25,758 nt of DNA from Ophiothrix spiculata (Eukaryota; Echinodermata; Ophiuroidea; Amphilepidida; Ophiotrichidae), in the NCBI GenBank assembly GCA_000969725.1, contig JXSR01S011574.1. One strand, 5' to 3'. The notes under the pieces are model-generated. The model searched no databases and had not been told where the DNA came from. It saw only the letters and a list, made by a program, of their open reading frames with translations. Position numbers and translations under genes: made by a program. Positions 10,401 to 22,400 of this stretch are shown here, piece after piece (position 1 is the first letter of the stretch; each line of letters opens with the position of its first letter).

Positions 10401-13400
10401 CTCAGTAGTGACTTGATTAAATTGTGTACTTCACTCCCACAGTTTTGCTGACATTTCTCATCCACAGGGTGCACAGTTCTTTCTTAAAGTAGCTTGTCAT
10501 ATGACATTTGACTAAAAAGAGTAATTAGATCAGAGAGTGAACTCCAATGTCATTAAAGGTACATGGTCCAATTTTTCGAATTTTAGTTTTCACTGTCATA
10601 TGAAAGATCACCCCTTAAAATGCTTGAATTTCAAATTTGAGTCAAATCGGAACAACCGTTTTGATTTTATGAGCAATTTTGTATTTTCAATTTGCCTATA
10701 CTATACTGTGAAAATAATTTCATGATTACCATAAAATTGATAATTTTAACACATTTTCACTTATATCTCCAAAACGTGGCATGTTTCAGCCATAAAATTT
10801 CATGTGGGTAATGAGAAAAATATGAGGAATATTTTGGTACCAAATTCTCAGAAAATTTGAAAAAATGTTGACCCAATCGGACAGGGCTCCTTTAACTGTT
10901 ATGGTATAGATGAGTTGACACTAATGTATATAAACACGGGTAAGGTGCTGCTCCACAGATATGCATGAGGGAACAACAAATGATTGCTGCACATTTCAAA
11001 AGCCCTACTTGATTTCGCGTGAATTTTGAAAACATGTGTCCTAAACAAAACCTTCTGCGCACGCATAGTCCCGGGCAAGGAACAATGGATATGACCACGC
11101 ACACTGCCGGGCATGACGTCCTATGTCAACTCATCTATACAGGAACTGAACATCAATGTCTGTTTGAAAGATCTAGAAGAATGGATTCAAACCACCAGCC
11201 TTTTGACAGATAATGACTTACTAGTTCCTGGTGGTGGTAGTAAAACACTTCGCTGCTTGAGTCTCTCTTCCTCCTCTGGTGTTTCTGTGGTTGTCACGAC
11301 AACTGGTACAACATGTTGATTCCTGAGTACTTGGGTTACTGTAATAAACACAAAAATGTTGAATGTTGATAGAATCTTAAAATTCAAATTCTTGAGATTT
11401 AGAATAAATCTCATATTTCATCTTTGCTATGCATTATAAAATCTAAAAGTGAAATTGTACAAACATATATGATGCGTGCTATTTCAGCTGCCTATGCTAA
11501 AGAGGTGTAGCAAAACAAGTTTGACAAAAATCACATAATTGATCTACAAATCAGAAATTGAATGCACAGGACTTACAATTTCAATACCTATTGCCTGTTC
11601 AAATCTTCTTGTTTGGTTATAAAATCACCGATTTGGCAAAGCGGAATTGAGAATTTATTTCCTATTTCAATTACAAAGATTTAAGTCTCGATGAAATTTC
11701 AAAAACACCAAATTGGGCTGCAAACTTCAATTCATTATATAACAGTATTATGTGGATTTTTAAGTCCTAAATGGCCAAAACAGGGTTGGGATACCCTACT
11801 CTTCATGAAACTGACTGCGATTACATGTACAGGTATGACTCTTCTGTACATGGGACCAACGGCTTTACGTCCCCTGCGATTGAAGGATGACGATCTCTCA
11901 TGAAATATTAACCCATCTCTCATGAAATATTAACCCATCTCTAAATACTTCATGTAAGGGGCAGAGAAAATCGAATATCTGATCCCATGCTCCCATGAAG
12001 TCAGACAAAGACATCTTGGCAAAGATTCAGAGGTTCCACTCCGACAAGGCAGCCCTCCCTAGGAATCGCACCCGGTCCCATTGTGTGTAAGGCGAGATTA
12101 CTAACCACTGAAGACTCACCATTCCAATATTTATTGCAGTCTGGCAATCCCTGGCTGATTGCCATCTCAGTTCCTGTGATTGGTACGCCATTACGATCCA
12201 CGCAGAAACACTGGTTGCTGATTGGATGGCATTGTTGGGGATGGAATGTTCCATTATTCTGACAGGTGGGGTAAAATACACCAGGTACAACGTTGGCAAT
12301 CTGTTGTTGACGTATACATGATGGTACAACTGGGAAAAACAAACAGTAATTATTACAAGTACTGAGAATGGGTCTTTAATTACTTTATCTTTTGTAACAC
12401 CTGTTAAGAAGATCAAATTGACTTTCAATGTGTATCACATTTTCGACTCCACTGTGTTAAATGCTTAATGCACAATCAATTCTGTCTCATAATAAAAAAT
12501 AATACATGCATATGGCCACGGGTCAATCAATTCTTTATTATGTAAAATCACATGCAAAAACTAAGAATATCTTATGGTTTTCTTTTTAGTTGCTGTACTG
12601 TCGTGTAGGAATCATAACGGGACATTTTAAGGGTTGTTAGCAAAATATAAAGCAATATGTACTATGAGGGTTACTCTGTTGAGAAAGTGGTTGTAATTGT
12701 CCCTTAAAGCTGAATTTCTATTCCACACAAAAGCAAAACACAAACAAATGGAATATGTGTGATATAGGTCTTTGAGCTCAAAACTAAATGTGCAAATATG
12801 CTCCATACATTTGCATTGAGATAAAACATATTTTGGTCTGATGCCTGACAACGCATAGTTCAGGTGATCACTGTTAAAACATATTACATGGAATATACTT
12901 TACAAAAATGTATCAACTGTTGTCAGGGTGCCTAGGGAGATGAACTAAACATCTCACAAAAGATAAGTGGACAGTCAGTCCGATGCCCATAAATCAAAGA
13001 ATGAGCTCTCTAAATCCATTAATATTGACATATATGAAAAATATACAATCTCAGCTAAATTTTGACCCCAAAATGTGACATAAAAATCATTACCATCATT
13101 CTACACCAGCCGTTTGAAAAATACAGCTCGGTTTTCATTTCTCACATTTTGAGTATACCCGCAGTGTTATAGTGCATCACTGCAATGCTTCTAGTGGAAT
13201 CGATAGATGATCAATGTTTTTCATATTGCGTAGATTGCAGAGATGTTGTTGTCTAATGCGTGTCAATCTTAACTGTTTTACCAACTTAGACACCTGTTTA
13301 TTTATCTTTTTTGATGAAATTGGTTTGACTTGATTTTCTTTTTGTCAAGTTGCTATAATTGTAGGTCAAAAAACCTTTTCTTGATTTTCTTAAATAATAC

Positions 13401-16400
13401 ACATAAGTNNNNNNNNNNNNNNNNNNNNNNNNNNNNNNNNNNNNNNNNNNNNNNNNNNAGTTGCTCTAATTGTAGGCCAAAAAGCCTTATCTTGATTTTC
13501 TTAAATTATACACATAAGTTAAAATTACTTTTAAAAATGAAGCATTTTTACTTAAGCATTCATGATGCAAACACATAAGTTCATGTAAGATGTATGACAT
13601 CCATTTAGAACTTGAATTTTGAAATCATCAATGTTCGATATATACAAGCCCAGTTATTTTCCCTCTTGTAGCAATTGAAAGAATCATAATGATGTGTATT
13701 CAACAACTCTGCTATGTCTTTTCTTCTGACCATCTCAACAAATCAACAAAAAGAAAAGTTTACACTTCGCAGGTTATTGATTTTCCTTACATTTCAACTT
13801 GACATTTCTTGGTCATGCAGAACGAATAGAAATTGAAACCCCCGCGAATTTTATTATGCTGTAAACAACTTTTTCGAGGCGGTGCATTAAGTGCGACTAG
13901 AGCTGAACCATTAATTGTGTAGGAAAGAAAGAAGAAAGAATTCTTTTAGGCATAGAGCCAAGGATAACCCAAGAAAGCCTCTAAATGAAGCTTATTTCCA
14001 TTGGGGTCCTAGATCTTTCATTAATATTCAGTTTTAGTACAGGAGGAAAACCGGAGGACCCGGAGAAAAACCTGCGGAAGCGAGCATGGACTGAAAACCA
14101 AATGCACATAAAGCGCCGGGCACGGGACTCAAACCCAGGACCACATTGGTGTATCATGTGTATTACCCTATGTGAGAAATGAAAACTGAGATCAAAATTT
14201 CAAACGGTTGGTGTAAAAGAATGGTAATGGTTTTGATGTCAAATTTGGAGTCAATATTTAGCTGAGATTGCAAATTTTTCATATATGTCAATATTGGAAT
14301 TTGAGGGCTCATTCTGGGATTTATGGGGATCAGACTGACTGTCCACTTATCTGTTGTGAGGTGTTTACTTACTGATATTCTTGTTAACAGGTGGTGTCCG
14401 TGGTTTGGTAACTTGCAGGCCAACCTTATCATCATCTGTAATCACTGTATATGAGGTACTCCTGGTCTGATTGTGTGGGGCTAAAATCACTGAAATATCA
14501 AAAGAAATACATCAATAATAAAATTGTTTCTGCTTCAGTCTTAAGCTGCACCAGGTTGACAATAGAAGTGTGTGTTCTGTTGGTTTATTTTAAACATCAA
14601 GATATTTTTATACAGAATGTAAAAGGCCATTTAAAAGGAATTGCTTGTGTCCTACTCTTGAAAAACCAATGTGAAATGCATTTTTTAATCTTTTTTTAAA
14701 TGTTTTTTATGTGTGACAGAAGTCCTGAAATAAAGAAAAGAGTTCCATTGTACCCCTCACATATTTACATGATACAAAATTAATGTTAAAAAAACATTTC
14801 CCAGCACAAAGAATTACTGGATTTGGTTTAGTGTACATGTAAGATCCATCCGATTTTTTGGTTGGATACACCATGAATTTTAACTACCATCACCGTTGAT
14901 CATCTATTTTGATTGCTCCGTTCGTTTCGATATGGAAGTGATGGCTTATATGCATTTCATTTGGATATAGGAATTTCTTGAATATTAATTAATTATGACA
15001 CTCACGTCTTCGCACATGATCGGACAGTGCCATTGCGAAAAATTCTTGAACACAAAATCAGAGTTTGTAATTTTACTATTTTTCAAAAAAACAAAAAAAA
15101 AAACAGGATTTTTTTTAACTTTTTGATAAACTAACGCGGACACTAAAACTAATGCGCGTGGGAGCTTTGAGAAACCAATGAATTTTAAATGGCCTAAGGA
15201 AAGATAGATAAAAAATCATTTTCAGTAAACTCATGATTACAATATATGTCATTTTATATGACACCAAATTTTCAAAAAAATAATGAATCTTACCATTTCT
15301 GTATTGTTCACAATCTGGCTGTGGTACAGATGAGCTGACCTTGGTGGTGTCTGGTACAATAGCTCCGGTCATATCGACACAGAAACACACGCCGGTATTG
15401 ACTGGGCACTGCAATGGATTGTAGGCTCCAGTTGACTCGCACTGAGGGATGTACAGAGTTGTGATGATGGCTGAGATACGCAGATGACGCTCACACTTAG
15501 AATTCAGAGCTGTTGGTTACAGAAGGGACAAACATTATAGGCCAAACAATAATTTATTGGACAGTATAAACAGAAATTCAGAGTGCAGGGCCCCATTTTT
15601 TGTAAATACAAACCTGTCCGGCATTGTTGTTTACATTGTCAAAGAAATATTGTCAGGCCTACAGCTGGTTGGTAGGGAAATATAAATGGTCAAAATTCAT
15701 ACAAATTGAAACTTGACATCAACTTTACCAAATCCATTATTTTTTTGTTGTTGTTAAAATGAATTAAATTAAAAATGATTTTAAAGCTTTATGATTTAGG
15801 AGAGGAGTGAGGGATTCATGATACATGGGTCTGGGTTAGAGATGCAGTCAGGCTATGGCATTTTACTACGACAAGGCTAAAAGTTGCATGTTTTCTAAAA
15901 ATTAGGCCAAAAAAAATTGTTTGGTTGCCCTCCACCGACCGACCCTATTTTTCAGTCCGACCCAAACTTTTTTTATTGAAAAATATTTTTGTTTCCCTCA
16001 AAAATATGCAAAACTTACCGAAAACTACAAAAAAGTTATATTTTTGCTTTTTTCGATATTCAACCCTCAAAATGTTTAGGATGTCCCAAATCACTACAAG
16101 AGGTATTTGATTGTTTTGATTAAGATGTCGCAGGGGAAGTTGTGAAGGCTGGAGCGGCCGGTCGACCTAGAGATCCGTGGAAGAGTATTGAAAAAACCTA
16201 AAAAAACCCCAAAAAACGACCGACCGACCCTCTCTGAAAATATTTTTTTGGCCTTAATATAGGTAATGGATTTAATTTTTGAATATTCAGGACAGGAAAT
16301 TATCATTTATAAGGTTATGAAACCTGTCTAAAACCAGTATCATTTTAAAACAAGAGATAACGTTTAAATCCATTGCATTATGTTTTCAATCAATCTATAA

Positions 16401-19400
16401 CTAGTTGAGTTAAGTAGTATCATGATATTATGATATTATTCCTTCTTGGAAGTAAACATTAGATCACATATTGTATTTCCAACTGAGAAAAGGCAACGCA
16501 GTAGGTGCATGATTCTTTATTTTTTTTACAACAAGTAACATTTCTAGGATAATTCAGCCATGCTTAAAATTCAAATAATAAAACCAAGCAAAATTAAATG
16601 CAATATACCTGTCCAAAGTCTTTACCTTAAAACTAACCTTAATGCCTAGAGGGATTTGCTATTTTATAATCCAATTCAAATTTATAGATTGCAATGGTTC
16701 TTTTGATATTTGTTAAGTGTGCTTACTTTCTCTAGTGATATTGTCCCTGTTGACAGTAAATGGCACAGGCTCATATTGTCCTTGGCTGTTCATTCTGGGT
16801 ACAGTGAATGGCAGGATACCGTCAGCACCAGTTACTTACTTTCTCTAGCGATATTGTCCCTGTTGACAGTAAATGGCACAGGCTCATATTGTCCTTGGCT
16901 GTTCATTCTGAGTACAGTGAATGCAGGACGCTGTCAGCACCAGGTACTTACTTCCTCTAGCGATATTGTCCCTGTTGACAGTAAATGGTACATGCTCATA
17001 TTGTCCTTGGCTATTCATTCTGGGTACAGTGAATGGCAGGACACCATCAGCAACAGTTACTTACTTTCTCTAGCGGTATTGTCCCTGTTGACAGTAAATG
17101 GCACAGGCTCATATTGTCCTTGGCTATTCATTCTGGGTACAGTGAATGGCAGGATACCGTCAGCACCAGGTACTTACTTTCTCTAGCGATATTGACCCTG
17201 TTGACAGTAAATGGTACAGGCTCATTTTGTCCTTGGCTGTTCATTCTGGGTACAGTGAATGGCAGGATACCGTCAGCACCAGGTACTTACTTTCTCTAGC
17301 GATATTGTCCCTGTTGACAGTAAATGGCACAGGCTCATTTTGTCCTTGGCTGTTCATTCTGGGTACAGTGAATGGCAGGATACCGTCAGCACCAGATACT
17401 TACTTTCTCTAGCGATATTGTCCATGTTGACAGTAAATGGCACAGGTTCATATTGCCCTTGGCTGTTCATTCTGGGTACAGTAAATGGCAGGACACCGTC
17501 AGCACCAGGTACTTACTTTCTCTAGCGATTTTGTCCCTGTTGACAGTAAATGGCACAGGCTCATATTGTCCTTGGCTGTTCATTCTGGGTACAGTAAATG
17601 GCAGGATACCGTCAGCACCAGGTACTTACTTTCTCTAGCGATATTGTCCCTATTGACAGTAAATGGCACAGGTTCATATTGCCCTTGGCTGTTCATTCTG
17701 GGTACAGTGAATGGCAGGACACCGTCAGCACCAGGTACTTACTTTCTCTAGCGATATTGTCCCTGTTGACAGTAAATGGCACAGGCTCATATTGTCCTTG
17801 GCTGTTCATTCTGGGTACAGTGAATGGCAGGACATGGTCAGTACTAGGTACTTACTTTCTCTAGCGATATTGTCCCTATTGACAGTAAATGGCACAGGCT
17901 CATATTGTCCTTGGCTGTTCATTCTGGGTACAGTGAATGGCAGGACACCGTCAGCACCAGGTAACACATCTAATGGAAAAAAAAGAAGAAAGGCACAAGT
18001 CATTTTAATAAGGAGTCGGAACATTCAACAAAAACATAAACAAATTGATTGCCAAAGCTAGGCATTTTTGTTTTTGTAGCATATATTTTTTCATGTGCAC
18101 ATGCAATTCTCACCACAAATTATAACAGACTATGGTCATATTTAAATTTAAACCCTAAATTCATTATGTTTTGTGTATAAAAGGAAACAGACAGAAGGAA
18201 TGTTTTCCACTTCTGCACAAAACCAGTCCGTTTTAATTCTCAGTGCTTTTTACAAACAAATACCCATTTCTGTCACCTAGGCGAACGCAAGACGTTTACG
18301 GAAAATTCCTTAGAGATTCAGCACTTTTGCAATGATGGGCTTTAAAACCACAATCTCAAACAATATGTGACCCGTCGTATCGAAAGGTAACTTAAGGATC
18401 CCAAAATGAAAACTGTTTTTTTGGTCTCATCTGAAAAATGATATTTTAAGCTTTAAAATGACACCTTGCTTTTGGTTATTGGATGTTCGATTGCAAAGTT
18501 ACATCCAAATTGGTAAAAGGCATCGGGCTGATTCAGAAAACTATACTGGTAAAACTTAAATGGGGAAAGGATTTCTATCTTGGTTTTTAAAACACTTGTC
18601 TTATGTTTTGGTTGTTGTAACTTGATAGAATACACTTCAAAGGTAACGTATCTGATGAAATTAGAAATTCGACCTTGGACGTGATTTTTTTACAATGCTC
18701 AGCTTCAATGGCCCGTGTCTCATAATTTACTATGCCGACCTTAAGGTACCTTTCGATATGACGGGCCACATATCACAATACCCAAATGGTCTAATCACTA
18801 CCCAAGCAGTGTTCCTACTGAGAATACTTACAGTTAACATATGGATCACAAATAGATGGCACATTCTTGCCATGGAACGTGTCCTTGAGTATGACGCCAT
18901 TGACGTCTACACAGACACACTGTCCATTCTTGAGATTACACTGTCGTGGTTTGTATTCACCAGTGATCTTGTCACACTCAGGGACGTAAGGAAGTTTGAA
19001 CAGCTGCGATATCTGTCTGCGTTCTTGGCATGGAGTCAGAGCTGAAAATGAAAACATTTTTGAGTATAGGTTAATAAATATGCATTTGATGTTACAATTG
19101 AAATGTGACAAAATCATTACACGTGCGGTCAATTTTGATGCCTCCAATCCATCAGGCCCAAAGGGGCCAAGTGCATTGGACAGCAATCAAAATTTACCGC
19201 AAGTACATTGAGTTTTGTCTCATTTCCCAAACAAATGTAATGCAAATTAACCTAATTCATATGCGACAGAAAAATAATATTTTATATCTGTGAAAAGAAA
19301 TTAAGCTTTATCATGGTCATCAAAAGTCAAAACCAAACAGGTCATCACCTGATGAAAACAATGTAATAACCATATGCACTGAACGCCCTTCACACGAAGC

Positions 19401-22400
19401 AGAACGCACCATGCGGAGTGCACTGTGAATTTCTCTAACCATATTCTCTCTGTTGACAGTAAATAGCAGAGGCTGATATTATCATTGGCTGTTTATTCTG
19501 AATACTTTGTATTCTTAAATTTCTGATTGGTTAGGTCATGCTGAGTGTATGAATAAGTGTCTATTAGCTAATTTGTTATTAGTATTGGTTTTCTGACCTT
19601 TTATTTCAACACCACTAGATTTATCCACAACTCAAGGATTTTTCATACCAGTAGCTAATTACATATAATTAGTGGAACTTTAAAACAACATTCAATATAC
19701 TTACTTGGTTCCAAAACAATAGCAGTTGATTCTGTAAAATAGACACAAAGTGAAACGGTCAAAGCATGATATAGGTTTATTACCGCATCTCAGTAATATT
19801 TTCTAGGCCTATAAAATAGAAGATGGGGAGCGGTAATATAATAAAGAGGCAACTGCCCTTTCAAGGCAAAAGCAAAATTCTCTAAAAGTCTGGATCATAT
19901 TTTGTTATGATACAGATATAGTTGCAGGTGTTATAAATGCATTTCTTTTTAGTCAAAAGTAACCTCTTATTATATCATAAAGAAGTGTAATAATATAAAA
20001 ATTGTGCAACATAATGATTTCCCCGATTCATTTTTATACAATCAAACCCCCTAAATTGGGCATGAAGGACAAATGGTGCTTGTCAGCCGATGACAACTTT
20101 TTAGTCCCTTTTAACACTATATTCCATAAAATATTGACTAACTTCACTTTTTTTTAGCCTAATTAATACTTATGTATACAAAGTATAGAGTGAGCAATTA
20201 TAAAAGACCTGATTTTCAAATTCCAATTAAGCCCAAGCAAACATGATATCTTAATTTGCAATATGAAAATATATCACCTGTTGGGTGTTAAAACAAAACC
20301 AAATCAACCCCAAAACTACTTTTTTCTAAATTTTAAATCTTGGGTATATAGAGAAGCTTTACCTTTGAATTTCTGACATGTAGGTACACCTTCAGTGATA
20401 TGTACATGTGTTCCTGGTATAGTGGCTCCCTTGGTTGATATACAGAAACAGTATCCGGTCTTAGGGTTGCATTGGAGCGGAGAGAAGCGACCATCATCTA
20501 GACACTTGGGTTGGAAATAATCTGGTATGTCACGGGTCAACTCGGGGTAGTCACGGCATTCTGGGAATTCTGTAATTGATTAGAATAATGTGTTATTATT
20601 AATGTGATGCAACCAGTGTCTTGGGGTTCAAGATACATTCTGAAGCTGAGATCAGACTTAGTCCACATGCATGGAGCATGTGTGCAATGAATGTTTTGAT
20701 CCTGCCAGTAGATTATTAACAGCAAAATCACTTGCACTAACCCTAACCCCACTAAATCTCACAATATCCCATTCCACAAAGTTAAGAAATTCGCCTAAGT
20801 CCAAATACGTCATAGACCCGAGTTAGCTATGATCACGAAATCGCTGCCATGGCAGCGCCTGCTCAGTGGCTTGACATAGTGATAATTGGACCGGGAAGCG
20901 GGGGTCCCGGGTTCGAATCCAGGGGGAAACCTGTGATTTTTTACTTGCAAATTTCCGAGGAGATAGTTTTTAAACGAAGAAGTGGTCAAAAGTGTTAGGG
21001 TTAAGGCAATCTTAGTTGAGAAAAGCCAAACTTTCATTGTGTTTTTATAATTGTAGGGAGGAGAGTACTTCATTGGTGTGAGTATATGAAAGTCCAAGAA
21101 TCTAAGAGCAAAGGGCAAACTAGTCTGAATTCTTGGTACATCAGACCATTTCTGAAGTTACAGATAACTTTAAACATTACTTCCATGGAGAAAAATCTCA
21201 CTTTTGGAAATGACATACTAGTACCTTGAAACATTTTTACACATTTTTAGACAGACATAAAGGATACAAGCATTTGCAACCTAGAGGTAAAATTTTGACT
21301 CTTAATAATTGTACAGTGAGATTCAAGAATTTGAATCCAAGCTACAAATTAACCCTAACCCTCCTTCGTACTAAAGACAGAAATCAGGAATTAGCCTAAG
21401 TCCGAATACGTCATAGATGGCAGATAGGCTATAAATGGGCACAGATTTGCTGCCGAGGCAGGCCGCGCTCGGTGGCTTGCCATAGCTGGACATTGGATTG
21501 GGATGCGGAGGGTCAGTGGTTCGAATCCGGGGGGGGGGGGGGGAACCGGGGGATCCAGAAATGTTTGTATGACATATTCGGACTTACACAGGTTTACAAC
21601 ATGCGAGAGTTAGGGTTATTGTAGTGTCCTTGAAGCAATACATCATCTCAGTTACTATCTGTGCATAATGCCTGCACACTTTATCTTTTTTAGACTAACA
21701 CCAAACAAAAAAGTGCACACTTTTATCTTTTTAGACTAACACCAAACAAAACAGTCAACTGAAAATGGGCACATAACAAAATGTTACAAACATGACTTAC
21801 CCCCAGTGGGAAGACGAGGCAGTTGTGGTTCTGGGATGTTTTCTATTTCTGGAATAACTTCTGGAGTTGCTAAAACACAAAATTAAAAAGTTGGGTTTTT
21901 CAAAATATGTGAAGAAGCATAATAATAAAAACATAGCAGTTCAAAATACAAGGGCAATAAAAAAACTGTACAAAAACAGAGACACTAATTTGGAAACAAA
22001 TGAGTTTTAACATATGTTTAAATGCAGAGACAGCTAGACGGCGCCTCTCTGATGCTGACCGGAAGCTGATTCCGAAGCCGGGGACCACAAATTAGAAATG
22101 AATTGTCTCCAACATGACGTTTTGAGCTTAGTACAGCAAGTCTGGTAGCATCATAAGAGGAGCGTAGTCGCCGTCTCCTGTCCATGTTGAAATTCGGATC
22201 ATTGTATAACTGCAAGAAATCAATGAGCCTGGCGATTGAGGGATTTGAAAATATACAGTAAAATCTTGTACTTGATTCATACTAATTTGATTTTCAAAAA
22301 ATATGCATAAGTAATTAACAGCCTACTTAACATATCTGAAAAAAAACTTTAAACAACCATACATTTTTGTTTAAGTGAAAATTATCTATTTAAGGAGCAG

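Larger units (their letters stand above)
12946..14367. repeat. Pair of 200-bp inverted arms around a 1-kb centre
   Basis: The left arm 12946-13146 (AGATAAGTGGACAGTCAGTC, TTGACATATATGAAAAAT, AATCTCAGCTAAAT, CGTTTGAAA, TTTTCATTTCTCACA) matches the complement of 14171-14367 at about 80%. The right arm starts just past the exon 10 donor. The centre holds the assembly gap and a SINE-like scrap. Confidence 0.75.

Noticed and set aside
13330-13578. Plus-strand frame across the gap
   Set aside because: It is made of N-encoded residues and duplicated flanks only.
16710-18061. Chain of overlapping 88-codon open frames on the plus strand
   Set aside because: They are the antisense of the 113-bp array. 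Each ends at the TAG in CTCTAG, and the frame rotates because 113 is not a multiple of 3. There is no start context or family match.
20810-21118. Minus-strand frame containing GFEPGTPASRS
   Set aside because: This is the usual chance translation of an antisense tRNA-like B-box in a repeat.
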